A stretch of DNA of 64,000 nucleotides, from assembly GCA_029204225.1 (NCBI GenBank), contig CM055092.1:44322309-44386308 (forward strand), read 5' to 3'. This stretch comes from Diphasiastrum complanatum. Lineage: Eukaryota; Streptophyta; Lycopodiopsida; Lycopodiales; Lycopodiaceae. Of the stretch, positions 23,729 through 35,863 are shown piece after piece. The position numbers and the translations under genes were made by a program. The notes under the pieces were generated by a model, which saw nothing but the letters and a program-made list of their open reading frames with translations, did not search any database and was not told the origin of the DNA. Position 1 is the first letter of the stretch; the number at the start of each line of letters is the position of its first letter.

Positions 23729-25090
23729 ATGGCAACATCAAGTGGAGGCATGTTGGAAGCCAATGATAGGCTTACCTCAAGTAACTATTCACTATGGAAA
23801 GTGAGGATGGAATCAATTCTTGAGATGAATGATGTTTTGGATATTGTTGTAGGTTTGGAGGAGAGGCCAACAACTCAACAAGATCAATTGAGGTATGATA
23901 AGAGGGCCAAAAGGGCTCTACACATGATTAAGATGAATGTTACCAATGAGCTTCTTAAGGAAGTTGGTAAGTGTACTTCATCAAGTGAGGCTTGGGAAGC
24001 TTTGAAGAAGATTTATGAGTCCAAGTCTACTTCTACAGTGTTGACTCTAAGAAGGAAAATCTTTTCTTGTTTGCAAAAGAGTGAAGAAAGTCCAAACACT
24101 TTTGTTTTGAGAGTGAAAGCATTGAATGATGAGTTGGCTTGCATTGATGAGAGCATTAAGGAAGGAAAGCTTGTTCAAGTGATTCTTAATGGTTTGTTGA
24201 ATGTTCATGCTAACATTGTTCAAAGTCTTGCTATTCAAAGAACTTTTCCAAGTTTGATGGATCTTCAAGAGATCTTGATCAATGAAGAATATAGGCTTAT
24301 CTACATCAACTCAAGTTGGAGAGGAGGGTATGTTCACAAAAGGCAAATTCGAGGGCAAAAACAAAGGCAAGTGGTCTAAAGGGCAAGATCAAGGGGAGGC
24401 TTCTTCAAGTGGCAACAAGAAAGATAGATCAAAGCTCAAATGCTTCTATTGTGGATCAAAGGACACTTTGCAAGTGAGTGCTACAAGAAGAAGAGAGATC
24501 AAGGAGACAAGCAAGGTAATCCTACTCTTGATGAGGATGGTGTTGATGTTCAAAACACAAATGATGATACTTTTGTGATGTCTTCATGTATGCTTGCTAA
24601 TGATGGAGATCTAGATCCATGGTGGATTGATAGTGGTGCAAGCTCACACATGACTTTTCACAAAGAGTACTTCACTTCTTTGTTGGCATATGGATATGAC
24701 AAGAGGCTGATCTACACAGCCAATGCCGGGTGAGTGTGCATTCAAAGGGATTGGTACAATTCCTATTTCTCTCTCTACAAATAGGAATGTTCATTTGGAA
24801 GATGTTTTGTCTATTCCATCTATTACCAAGAACTTACTTAGTGTGAGTCAATTGCTAAGTAAAGGCCTCAAAGTGGAGTTTGATGGAGATGCTTGTATGA
24901 TCAAAAGGAAGGATATCCTAGTTGCAAAAGGTAAAAGACAAGGGAAGTTGTTCAAACTAGATGCTTGTGTTATTGCTAACCAAGTTGGATGTGTTGGAAG
25001 AGGTATGGCATAAGTGGACACCTCAATTTCAGGTCATTGGAGGTAATGACAAGAAAGAAGGTTGTGGTTGGCCTTCCAAGTTCCTTGAAA
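23729..25090 (+). pseudogene. Copia gag-protease fragment, frameshifted
   Basis: Gag starts MATSSGGMLEANDRLTSSNY and is open for 217 codons with the UBN2-type features SLWKVRMESIL, EAWEALKKIYES and LRVKALNDELACI. Frameshifts follow near 24,300, 24,465 and 24,725. Other pieces are the zinc knuckle (CFYCGSK then GHFASECYKK), the protease motif WWIDSGASSHMTF at 24,610, and the pre-integrase segment ending about 25,090. Integrase and RT are absent; sequence changes abruptly to an unrelated reading frame. It is closely related in text to the element at 40.8 kb. Confidence 0.85.
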
Positions 25091-25119
25091 GACAAGGACA
25101 TGATTGGAAAGTCTTTGAT

Positions 25120-26555
25120 TGAAGTACTTACAGCCAAGTCAACGACGAGTCTACTAGGAAATCAACGATATTCTCGAATCAAGTCCAAGATTGTAGAGGC
25201 GCTTATGGGCGAAGTCGACAAGATCATTGACCGAAAATTGATACAAGGAGCATGTGATTAGGTATCAGCAGGGATGCATATGACACAATGTTTAAAATTA
25301 TCAAAGAGGCAAAAATTTTCTATTCCCCAGCCCTTTCAAATCAAATTAGAGAGGGATAAGTTAAAAAGGGTCATTGGTATTCCTTACCATATCAATGAAA
25401 TTTATAACTCAAAACATGGCATTTTTTCATATGATTCCACCTACAATATGTTTGTAGATCTGAATCATTTACTAAGATTTATTGTAAAGTTTTATGGAAT
25501 CACAAATGAAACTATTGCAAAATTGATATTAGTTCTCAAGTTAGATGAATCAGAAGTAATAAAGAGACAAAATCTGGAAGGGTTAGTGTTACACTTATGA
25601 ATGGAGCATTAAGCAATACGATAAACTCCAAGATTCTTGATTTCAGTGAGCGGTCCGAAAATAATATTTGGTGGTTGGCAGCTTTCCAGATTTAAATCTA
25701 TTCTATTGAGTACTAGCAACTAATTCATTTCAAGAATTTATGGTTTTGTGTTTTAAGCTAATATCCTTTTGTTATTATAGGTCTAAGTTTATATTTCTTA
25801 AAATAGCTCATGATTTTGTGTTTCAAATAGGTTTTAAAAGGAGATCACAACATTCTATTTTGGATTTTTAGTAAAACAAAATATCCAGAGATAATTAAGA
25901 ATCTTATGAGCAACACACCACTCAATGTTCCTGGAATAAGTGATTTTAAGGTGGAATGGCATTTGGCTGGAGACCTAAAGTTGTTGAAGTGCATGTTCAA
26001 CGTCTCACGTGGAGCAAATTCAAAACATCCATGCCTCTATTGCATGAAAACTACACATGACATATTGAAGAGCACAAGAGTTTCAAGGGATATAGAAGAT
26101 CCGACTTGGAAACCAGTATTACCGATTCTGCTTAAAAATGTTCACATTTGTACACTACATGGAGAGGTTAGAATTATCAAAAAATTGATATACCTTCATA
26201 TTTGGTTTTCTTGGAATACTAAGCCAGAGTCATTAGCCAAAAAAGAAATAGCTCGATTGGAAGAAGTTTTATCAAAAGCAGGATACGTTAAAATACAAAA
26301 GGACGAGAAGCTTTCAGGGAAAACGGGAAACATCCCATGCAAACCAAGCATAGGAGGATCCAAAGCTCGTCGTTTCTTATCAAATCATTCTGGAAAACCA
26401 ACTAAAATCTAGTACTCAATTTGGATAAATGTACTCAATGCCACAAAGGATTTTGAAAAAAAAAGAACGAGGATTAAAAAAGTTGAAGTTTGGACAAAGC
26501 TTGACAACATGGTCAAATTGCTTAGAAAAGATAAACTGTTTGATATTGATGTCCG
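25120..26555 (+). pseudogene. Unrecognised gene remnant cut by a gypsy fragment
   Basis: Open pieces occur at 25,274-25,600 and 25,906-26,412, and text continues to about 26,555. The second piece (168 codons) has DLKLLKCMFNVSRGANSKHP, then CLYC, a C-x2-C pair, and VHICTLHGEVRIIKKLI. This has the look of a conserved eukaryotic or transposon-related protein, but I cannot name it. RVSVTLMNGAL and NNIWWLAAF near 25,580-25,680 lie in another frame, so several frameshifts are present. It ends exactly where the gypsy pol fragment on the other strand begins. Confidence 0.35.
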
Positions 26556-28445
26556 CCTCTTCAACTTACTGCCTCTTGACCATATACTAAGTGGAAAGGG
26601 GTAACCCACCCAATGGCTTTCTTCGGGGTGGTGCGGTAAGCCCAGATAGCTGAGAAAAGTTTTGTTTCCCAATCAGAGCGACTTGTTTCAACTATCTTGG
26701 TTAAAATTTTATAGATTGTTTTGTTAGTTGATTCAGCCTGGCCATTATACCTAGGATAGTACGGTGTACTTTTTCTGTGAATGACAAGGTAATGGCGTAG
26801 GAGACTATCAATGACAGCATTTAAAAAATGCGTGCCGCGATCACTAAAAAGCTCTATGGGACAGCGAAAACGAGTAATAATGTTTTCGTAAAGGAAACGT
26901 GCAACTATTTTTGCGTTGGCATCCTTCGTTGCTCGAACCTCTGCCCACTTAGTGGCGTAATCTGTGGCTATGAGGATGTATCGAGCTTGGGTATGTTGCG
27001 CTGCTGGACTGATGGGTCCAACAAAATCAATCCCCCACTTATGAAAGGCTTCGCCTTCTATAATGGAAGTCAATGGTGTGAAGTCTGCTTTGGTGTTTTT
27101 CTTTGCTCGTTGACAGACTTCACACGCTTTAATGACAACAAATGTGTCTTTAAACAAAGATGGCCACCACAATCCCGCTCAAAGGATTATCTTCGCTGTG
27201 GCTTTAGCAGAAAAGTGGCCACCTCCAATGCCCTCATGAGCCTGAGATATTATCGGTCGTATCTCAGATTCATAAGCACATCGGCGAATGATACCGTCAA
27301 GGCCCCTTTTGTAAAGTTGTCCCACTATTAGCTGAAAGGGTGCTGCTTTTAGTAAAAAATTTCTTTTTCCCATCGTACTCAGGCCTTCTTTTAGTCTGTC
27401 TGTTGTTAGGAACTGAGTAATCTCCTCAGCCCATAAGGGTGTAGCATCGATCTGAAAAAGGCATGCATCAGGGAGATCATCGTTGACTGGTGCAGTTGCT
27501 TTTTCAGCACTTGGTAGTCGGGAAAGGTGATCCGCCATGAAATGTTGGGTCCCTTTCCAAACGACTACGCGGAAATTAAATTCCTCTAAAATCAACAACC
27601 ATTGAGCTATATGTCCTGGTTTACAGGATTTATTAACGATATATAGAAGGGCTTGATGGTCTGTGTAGAATGCAAAGGTCTGGCCTAATAAATAATGTCT
27701 TAGTTGTTGTACAGAGCATAGACCATCGCCAATGCTTCTCTCTCGGTGGTTGTATAGTTTACTCAAGAAACATATGGGGAAGTCTTTGCCATACTCACCC
27801 GGTTGCGCAAGAAGACCTCCAATGGCATACTTACTTGCGTCAGTATGCACATGGAACTCTTTCGTGTAATCTAGAGAGCGGAGTATGGGAGCCATGGTGA
27901 GGGCTGTTTTCAACTCCTCAAAGGCCTTAATTTGTTCTTTGGTCCAGCGAGGATCTACCACAACTAAATAAACGAGGCGTGCCTTGCCGGCATAGTCAAT
28001 TATAAAGATGCAATAATAATTTGTATGACCGAGGAAGACATATACTTCCTTCACTGTTGCAGGTAAGGGCATTTCCACTATAACCTTGATTTTTGACGGG
28101 TCGGTAGAAGTACCGTCCTTTGAAACTATATGCCCGAGTACGACCCCATGGGTGACCCATATTTTGCATTTATCAGGGTTTAGTGAGATTCCAAATCTAC
28201 GACAATGAATGAAGATTTTCTCCAGGGCGTCGAGGTGCGTAGCTGCGAAGGAATGTACACCTAGATCGTCGAGATAAATCTCCACAATCCGATGTAACAG
28301 ATCTTGAAATGCCAGTTGCATGACCCTCTGGAACGTTGAAGGGGCGTTGCATAAGCCAAAAGACATAACATTATAAGCATAAACCCTGTTCTCTATGGGA
28401 AAGGCCATTTTATGTTTATCTTCAGGGGCTATTTGAACAAGGAAT
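26556..28445 (-). pseudogene. Ty3/gypsy pol fragment: RT, RNase H, integrase
   Basis: Minus-strand frame from about 28,445. It starts inside RT (APEDKHKMAFPIE, FGLCNAPSTFQRVM), has the polymerase YLDD motif at about 28,270, then GHIVSKDG and the RNase H start HVHTDASKYAIGG with YTDHQALLY. The integrase zinc and core follow: CEVCQRAK, WGIDFVGPI, SDRGTHF, and a glutamate in NGQAEST. Domain order RT-RH-IN defines Ty3/gypsy. A single TGA at 27,181-27,179 interrupts an otherwise continuous frame of about 615 codons. Both ends are abrupt; no LTR, gag or protease is attached. Confidence 0.9.
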
Positions 28446-28450
28446 AACTG

Positions 28451-29011
28451 TTGAATCCATCCAAGAAGCTGAAAGCTTCAGCTCCTGCCATTTCCTCTAA
28501 GATTTGGGTCGTTAAAGGCAAGGGACATGCCACTCAAATGCAGAAATCCATGGTCGGTAGAAAATCCATGAGTGAAGTTGGTAAACTGGTAGTCATTCCG
28601 GAAATTTCAGAGAGAACCTCCTCGAATGATCTCATGCTACAGTTACTCGACTTTGGGCACAAGTACAAAACAAGTGCCGATCTTTGCGTGCAAGAAAGTG
28701 CCGAATATTGTAGATTTATGGCCTTTCTGATGCAGCAAGATTGTTTATGGGATCGAGGCTTGGATCCCATCAAGACCAACCCGAATGTAGCCCTCCAGTC
28801 AGAAGAAGACCATGAGATGATGGCCAGGCTATACTACAGAGCGGCCTTCATGTCGTCACGGTATGTGACCATGGTGGAAGACTGGCAGGAAATGGGCTTT
28901 GTGGAAAAGATAAGAGAATACCTAGGGCCTCTCAATTTTGGAACTAAGCTCCGCTTCCAAGTGCTTGAAGCCCTAGGGCGAAAGATGAGCGAGAGAAAGC
29001 AAACGGCATGA
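28451..29011 (+). CDS. Unrecognised 186-codon ORF
   Basis: It begins MNPSKKLKASAPAISSKIWV. It is mostly helical-looking and charged, with a basic N-terminus and a central segment SAEYCRFMAFLMQQDCLWDRG. The C-terminal part reads YYRAAFMSSRYVTMVEDWQE and EKIREYLGPLNFGTKLRF. There are no zinc knuckle, membrane or catalytic motifs I know. It starts right beside the gypsy pol break and lies antisense to the interior implied by the primer site at 29,402. It may be a captured host fragment or part of an unfamiliar gag. Existence as a gene is unproven. Confidence 0.3.
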   Translation: MNPSKKLKASAPAISSKIWVVKGKGHATQMQKSMVGRKSMSEVGKLVVIPEISERTSSNDLMLQLLDFGHKYKTSADLCVQESAEYCRFMAFLMQQDCLWDRGLDPIKTNPNVALQSEEDHEMMARLYYRAAFMSSRYVTMVEDWQEMGFVEKIREYLGPLNFGTKLRFQVLEALGRKMSERKQTA

Positions 29012-29401
29012 CGACAAGGCAAGCAGGACTCGCAAGAAGTTCTCAAGAGAGCTAGAATGTAGCGGCCAATTGAGAGACTTCCAATTTTGAAGAATAAGTT
29101 TTGTGGATAATAAGCACCTGGTTTTACGAAAGCGAACGAAGATCCACACTTTTCCAAGTGCCAAGCGGAAAGACATCACCGGTGTTGCAGTGGGTCCTGC
29201 AACAGATTAGGGGAGGCACCACCCAACCGATTGTACCTCAAAAAAGTGACTCTCGGAAAGAGGAATTCGATTTTTCACCACTTGTTACTACTCCACCGAT
29301 TTCTCAAAATGGTGTCAAGATTCCGTATCACACAACGGAAAATCCTCGCAGTTCGAGATTTCTCTTGAACACAAATCAATGGCAAAAATGTGCTCAGAAT
29401 T

Positions 29402-29414
29402 GGCTCTGATACCA
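29402..29414 (-). other. Primer-binding site, initiator-Met tRNA type
   Basis: The minus strand reads TGGTATCAGAGCC, a full 13-base match to the usual copia primer site. A minus-strand LTR should lie to its right (about 29,415-29,880), but the expected CA end is not clear, so I do not claim the LTR. Confidence 0.6.
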
Positions 29415-29899
29415 ACTAGTATAAAGTCCTCAATCCAAGGATCCTATTCTAAGCATGCCAATCACAAGCAACACAAGGGAATTTGACGGTGGACAAACCA
29501 ACCCAACCAAACCTCGATCGAACAGATCTAGACCCCAAGCTATGGATCAATCACACAAAGAGGAATGAGGCATCACACCAGAAGCATCCTACCACCGGTC
29601 ATGCTATCAAGCATACACTAGTGAGAGCCAAATTTGTGTACTTATACCTCCAAGGCCCATGCACCACTAGTAGTGCACTATGACACCTCACTGGACACCT
29701 CTGCAACCTATCTGGGCTACGTCATCTAGTTCTCCAATGACTCACTGATAGACCCATACAAATCCACCATCAAGTGTTTTAGGCCTACAACCATTAATTA
29801 TGACCATGTACACATAAGGGCCCCAAATCCCTTATAGTCACAATTAGCTTATGGGTTGTCAATCTACCGGTCCCTAGCATGGACAAGCTACCCGAAACC

Positions 29900-30319
29900 A
29901 GTCATGGGCATGACAAGATTGATAGGAAGTCCACAAGTGCATTTGCTAGATTCCTTGGAGATGGAATCATCTCTTGGCTCTTGAAGAAGCATGACAATGT
30001 CTCACTTTCTTCCATTGAAACTGAATACAAGGCACTCACCACCACAACCAAGGAAATTCTATGGATCAAGCATCTTTTAGTGGAGCTCAAGAGCATAAAT
30101 CTTGAATATGTTATCATCATTATGTGTGACAACATTTTAGCACAAGGCCTTGCTTCAAATCCTATCTTGCATGCAAGGAGTAAGCACATTGAGGTGGCAC
30201 ATCATTTTGTGAGAGAAAAAGTTCAAGCAAAGGATATCATCTTGGAGCATGTGCATACATCATCATATGTGGCTGATCTTCTCACCAAGCCTTTGCTTAA
30301 GGCTTCTTTTGAAGTTTGA
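29900..30319 (+). pseudogene. Copia RNase H C-terminal fragment
   Basis: Frame DRKSTSAFARFLGDG, ISWLLKKHDNVSLSSIETEY, TTKEILWIKHLL, HARSKHIEVAHHFVREK and DLLTKPL is the copia RNase H and tail, closely like 43.98-44.4 kb. The fragment starts mid-domain at about 29,900 and ends with its natural stop. Bases 30,320-30,700 after it have no feature I recognise. Confidence 0.9.
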
Positions 30320-30701
30320 AACTTATTCAAGCTGAAAAAATAGTTCATTTCTCTAAAAAGTCCTTGATTTCATCTCTTGTAACCGTGTTGGGCCAAACGA
30401 AGGGCTACAAACTCCAAACGAAGAGCACCTTGACTGCAAGTACAATGCATCAAACCAAAGTGATTGCCATAGAAAAAGTGCTCAGAGAATGCCAAAAGTG
30501 ATTTCAGTACTTTATAGGGCACGAAGTTGAAAATTTGTGGTGAGAGGCATTTTGAAAAGTGAAAGTGACTTGGCTTTCAATTTTGCGACAAAGTGGTGGG
30601 TGGCCTAGTAGGTAGAAAATTGCAAGTCCTTATTTTTGGATCTGACACCATCATTGGCCTCGGCATACCTCTTTTAGCCTACAGGTGCAGTTTTAGGCAT
30701 T

Positions 30702-30968
30702 TTGGAGATGGCAAACATGGGAGAATCTATTTTGAGCGAAAATAGCAAATTGGACGAGATTTCCAACTATGTAGTGTGGAATTTTAATATGAAGAACATT
30801 TTGATAGAGAAGGAGTTGTGGGATGTCATGGCAGGTGATGAGAGAAGCCTGCCAAATGAAGCGGACATCAGAGTGAAAAGCACAGTCCCGGAGGCATCAA
30901 AAGGTCAGGGCAGCATCAGACAGATTGAAAATCTGTTGAGTGGGAGAGATTCTTACAATACTTCCTAG
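30702..30968 (+). pseudogene. Copia gag N-terminus
   Basis: Text MANMGESILSENSKLDEISN, then WNFNMKNILIEKELWDVM, is a copia gag start, of the same subfamily as 31,556 (MATLSESVLNQSSKLEGVSN). It is open for 88 codons and then lost. Confidence 0.7.
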
Positions 30969-31242
30969 TTGTTGTAGAAAGTGCTATTTGTGTGAGAGGT
31001 TTGCCAAGAAATCTCTCATTTGTCTGTTTGGAGTACCACAAATCACACTAGATAGTGTCTAGTACTGTCACTCAGAGTTAGGAAGCTTCATACTTTTCAC
31101 ATTACTGATCTCTGTCTTTTGAATGATCACACATTTTGAAATCTTTGCAAAGAGGAGGCGGCATAGTCGTCGCGCCGAAGTGGGGAATCTAGAATATTCT
31201 CTTTGAAAGCTCTTATATTCTCTCTACTTTTCATCTTGTATA

Positions 31243-31491
31243 TACCAATATCGGATTGACACACCAGAGGTAAAGAAAACCAAGAGCAGTCGTACATCCG
31301 CACGTGATAGCGATATCACATATCAGTACCAATATTGGAGCAACGCACCAGAGGTAAAGAAAATTCAGAGCAGTCGTCCATCCGCACGTTACCAATATCG
31401 AATATATGTACCAATATCGGATCCACGCGCGTGAGCTAAAGAGAATCCCGAGTAGTCTTGCACCCGCGCATCGTACCGATATCAGGTGTCC
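31243..31491. repeat. Three tandem units of about 83 bp
   Basis: Units start ACCAATATCGG, ACCAATATTGG and ACCAATATCGG at about 31,243, 31,327 and 31,410. Each contains GAG-TAAAGA-AA, AG-AGTC-T and CCGCRC, and ends near another ATATC word. Confidence 0.8.
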
Positions 31492-31555
31492 AACCAAAAA
31501 TTTATAGTTTTGTAGTGTGATAAATTTTGTGAACCAGATTCATATATCTAGTAAT

Positions 31556-31995
31556 GGCAACTCTAAGCGAGAGTGTTCTTAATCAGTCAAGCAAATTGGA
31601 AGGTGTCAGCAACTATGCAGTTTGGATACTATTATTATGAAGACAATTATACTGATCAACATCAATACGATGATGATCAATATGAAGATGATACTGGTGA
31701 GAGTTCAAAATTGTTCATTACAGCATTAATGACAAGTGATGAAGCCAAGAATACATGGTACATTGATAGTGGTGCACCCAAGCACATGACTTCAAGGAAA
31801 GAGTGGTTTTCAGAACTCAAGAAAATTGACAATGGTGATGAAGTTGGACAAGCTGATGGCAAGTTGTTATCTGTTAAAAGAGTTGGAGTGGTACCAGTGA
31901 AGTTAGCCAGTGAGAAGATAAAGCAGATAAGCAATGTGCAATATGTACCTGGCTTAGCTATTAATCTATTATATGTTGGGACGATGGCTGATCAA
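31556..31995 (+). pseudogene. Internally deleted copia gag-protease fragment
   Basis: Gag N-terminal text (SKLEGVSNYAVW) jumps within a few codons to an acidic segment and the protease motif WYIDSGAPKHMTSRKEW, then VPGLAINLLYVG. Most of gag and the zinc knuckle are gone. It abuts the partial LTR of the next element at about 31,996. Confidence 0.75.
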
Positions 31996-31997
31996 CA

Positions 31998-32189
31998 ACT
32001 CCTCTCTCGATTTCTTGTCATTTATGTTGTTTGTTTTGATAAAATGCTTTTATGTCTGTGGTTGGTAGTCATTTGCTTAGGTTCCTATGTCAATTCCGCA
32101 AGTTAGCCGGTTAGGCAACAAAAGCAAGGTGCAAACTAGATCAAAGGCTGTGTCTATCGAAACGAAAACAATCGTGAAGAAAATCTACA
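31998..32189 (+). repeat. Partial 5' LTR
   Basis: Matches 36,424-36,614 of the 3' LTR; ends AAATCTACA directly before the primer site. Confidence 0.82.
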
Positions 32190-32201
32190 TGGTATTAGAG
32201 C
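32190..32201 (+). other. Primer-binding site, Met-tRNA type
   Basis: TGGTATTAGAGC follows the LTR end; one change from the usual TGGTATCAGAGC. Confidence 0.75.
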
Positions 32202-32225
32202 AGTGATTCTCTAAAGCAATACAAT

Positions 32226-35200
32226 ATGGCTACAACAATCTAGACGGAAATATCAATCAATCTTGATGGAGCAAACTATCAAATTTGGAAATTTTAAATC
32301 GAAATGCTTCTGAAAGGTGAGGGCATTTGGTCAATGACCGAACTCACAAAAGAACAGCCTCCAGAGAGAGACCTGGAGAGAGCTAAATGGATCAAAAAAG
32401 ATGAGCGCGCAATGGCAATCATCGTTTTGTCCATCAACGAGGAAATACTCATGCAGGTTGAAGACTATGCGAGCAGCCATGAAGCATGGGAAAGACTAAA
32501 ACATAAATACAAAGTGAGGACTGCCGCTTCGGTGATGCACCTCCACAATCAACTGCAAGCCATGCAATGGGATGGCAATCAGTTAGATCAGCACGTCGAG
32601 AAGATCAGAACGATTTTTGCTCAACTTCACCAGGTCCCAGTAGCATAGCAGCTGATGCACTTCATGAAATCACTACCGACGTCCTATCAGCCGCTAAGAA
32701 GGCTCATTTTGAGCTTACCAGACATGACATTCGAGCGAGCCGTCAGTCTTGTCACTGATGAGAGACTAAAGAGAGATGAAGGAGAATGAACCAGTGACCA
32801 AGAGAAGGCCCTTTTCACGAAGGGAAAGAAAAAAAACAAAAACAAGCCCAGATTTGACAAGGCAAATCCAAAGCCTTCGAGCAGAGACAACGACAACCAA
32901 TAAACCTCCTCTTTGATCATTGTCACAAACCAGGACACACAACCAACAAATACTGATTTAATCTGACAATAGCTTGCATGCCCTACAAGAAGAAGGAACA
33001 TTCTTCATACGATTGCAGATTCAACCTGAAAAGAAAGAACAAGGTTGAGAAAGCAAATGTTGCAGAGTCATCAAGGGAAGCTGACAAGAATGACGAGGCC
33101 TTCACAACATTCGATGAGGCTTCAACAAGCTATGCAAAGCGAGACTACAACATAGTCATCGACTCAAGAGCAACCTCACACATTATTTGCAACAAAAAAA
33201 TATTGATCAACTACAGAGAACTCAACAACAGCAGAGCAGTGATTCTAGGTGACGAGAGCAAACATGATGTAAAAAGCATCAGGACTCTACAACTACGAAT
33301 ACTATCGGGAGAAGCTAAGTTGCCAGGAGCACTCTATGTACCCTCACTGAGAAGAGACTTGCTATTAGTCTCGAAGATGGCAGATCTAGGAATTCGAGTC
33401 ATGTTTGATGGCAATACATGCCGGATGACCAAACAAAGTTCAAATAAGTTGCCGATTGTATCAAGCTAAGATTATCAGCAATTTTGATAGCATATTGGAT
33501 GCATTAGAAAATAAAGATCAACTCTGGCACAGAAGAATGTATAATCTGAACATGAGAAGCCTCTATGAGATGAGAAGAAAAGACATTGTGACAAGTCTGA
33601 AGATATCCAGACCACATACCGACTTATGTGAAGCCTTCCAAAATGGCAAACAACATCAAAGTCCATTTATGCACGAAGGAAAGAGAGCCAAGAAATTCCT
33701 TGAGCGTTTCCATTCAGATGTTTGTGGGCCGATGAAAGTCGATTCACTCTCGGGATCAAGATACTTCTTGACATTCATTGATGATTACAGCTGGATGATG
33801 ACGATCTATTCTTTAAAGAAGAAATCCGAAGTGTTTGACTCTTTCAAGAAGTTTGTGGCATTCGTAGAGAGAAACACCTCGAAGAAAGTGCAGACCATCA
33901 GATTTGACAATGGAGGTGAGTACAAGAGCAAGGAGTTTTCAAACTTCTACCAAGAACAAGGTATAGAGCATTTCACTCCTGCGTACACACCCGAATATAA
34001 TGGTGTCATAGAAAGAAGAAACATGACACTAGTCGAAGGAGCCAGATGCATGATGGCACAGGCTCAATTGTCGGGTCAATTTTGGGCTGAGGCAATAGCT
34101 GCAACAATACACTTGTAGAACAGATCAACAACAACAATTTTGGAGAACAAAACACCGTATGAGATGTGGACAGGCAAGAGGCCCGATCTGTCATATGTGC
34201 GTGTGTTCAAATGTACAGAGCATACAAGCACATACCAAAGGAACAAAGGAGTAAGCTCGATGAAAAATCGGAGCAGACAGTCATGGTCGGATACTCAAAC
34301 AGATCATACGTCTACAGACTCTATCACCCAAGCATGAAGAAAGTTGTGTCGATTCGATATGTGAAGTTCGACGAATCCAAATTTTCAAGATTAAAGGAAG
34401 ACAAAGGCCATGAGATTTCACACTACTGCCAATTCAAGAGGGAGATCAAGGCCAAACGACAAATTAGAACATCAAACTCCAAACTCCTGAGTAGCAGAAA
34501 GCTGAAGATCAACTTGACGAAGAAGAAACGATTGAGCAGCGACGAACAGGGCCTAGATGGTCAACCAGACAAAGAAGACCTCTAGAATGATACATTGACA
34601 ATTTTCAATGGAGCGAAGACACAGAGTTCGAGTTCTACAGGTTCACTAAAGAACCAAATACATGTCAAGAAGCTATCCAGAGTCCAAAGGGAGAATTCTA
34701 GAAGCAAGCAATGTCAGAAGAGGTCGATTTATCGAATGAGACATGGACACTGGAGCCACTTTCCGAAGACAAAAAGATCATCGACTGCAAATGGGTATAC
34801 AAAAAAAAAGTCAAATCAGATGGCACTGTTGGACGCTACAAGGCCAGACTTGTGGGCAAGGGCTATATGCAAATGTACGACATCGACTATTTCAATACGT
34901 ATTCACTAATGCTCAAGACGACAAGTATTTGACTGCTTTTTGCATACACAACACAATACAATCTGGAAATACACCAGATTGATGCAAAGATATTATTTCT
35001 CCACGGAGATCTAGAGGAAGAAATCTTCATGAAGCAGCCTGAAGGATTCGAAGACCCCGACAATTGACAATATGTTTGTCGGTTACATCGATGTATTTAT
35101 GGTCTGAAACAAACATCACAAGCTTGGTACAAGAAGTTCGACAAACTTCTGAAGTCCTAGACTTTGTTCCTACTCAACCAGACTAGAATGTATATATTAA

Positions 35201-35827
35201 AAGAGTAGGAAAAAGTTTTGAGATTCTGACTATTTTTGTGGATGACTTCCTATGATAGGAAACTCCTTGATACTAATTAAGAAAATGAAGAGACGGATAT
35301 CTGCAACTTATGAAATCACAGATCTAGGAGAAGCAACTAAATGTCTTGGGTTGGAGATCAAAAGAGATCGAATCAGAGTAGTATTGCATCTGAGTCAATC
35401 TGAATATGCCGAAAAGGTGCTGAAGTAGTACCGAATGATGGACTGCAAAGAAAAGGCCACACCAATGATAGTTGGAGCCAGACTGACAAAGCAGGATTGC
35501 CTGAACACATATGAGGAGAAACAGAGGATGGAAGGTATTCCATACCATAACCTGATTGGTAGTTTGATGTACCTCACAATCTATACTAGACCCGACTTGG
35601 CTTTCTCTATCTACGCATTGAGCCAATTCTCTTCGAATTCTGGCATAGCGCATTGGCAAATGGCAAAACGAATTTTGCAATATCTGAAGGGCACCCGAAA
35701 CATGGGATTGATCTCGAAAAGAAAGCTGAGTGTTCAACACATAAAGTCAAATGACATGATTGCAGATTTGTTGACGAAGCCACTTGACAAACCACTATTC
35801 AAAAAACAAAGAAGAAAAATGAGATGA
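32226..35827 (+). pseudogene. Copia gag-pol pseudogene
   Basis: Gag starts ATGGCTACAACAATC with a stop at codon 6; residues LHNQLQAMQWDGNQLDQHVE are copia gag. Protease is altered to VIDSRATSHIIC where DSGAT is normal. The pre-integrase WHRRMYNLNMRSL and integrase follow: FHSDVCGPM, FIDDYSWMM, FDNGGEYKS and a glutamate in NGVIERRN. RT pieces are CKWVYKKKVKSDG, LHRCIYGLKQTS and FVDDFL, with many frameshifts and stops. RNase H is truncated: text jumps from KGTRNMGLIS to QHIKSNDMIADLLTKPL, removing its catalytic core. The whole set cannot make a working element. Confidence 0.88.
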
Positions 35828-35863
35828 ACAAACACAACAAAGGTTGCAATGTTCAAGAGGGAG

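Noticed and set aside
31231-31497. Minus-strand ORF with repeated LYLWCV peptides
   Set aside because: Product of the three 83-bp tandem units.
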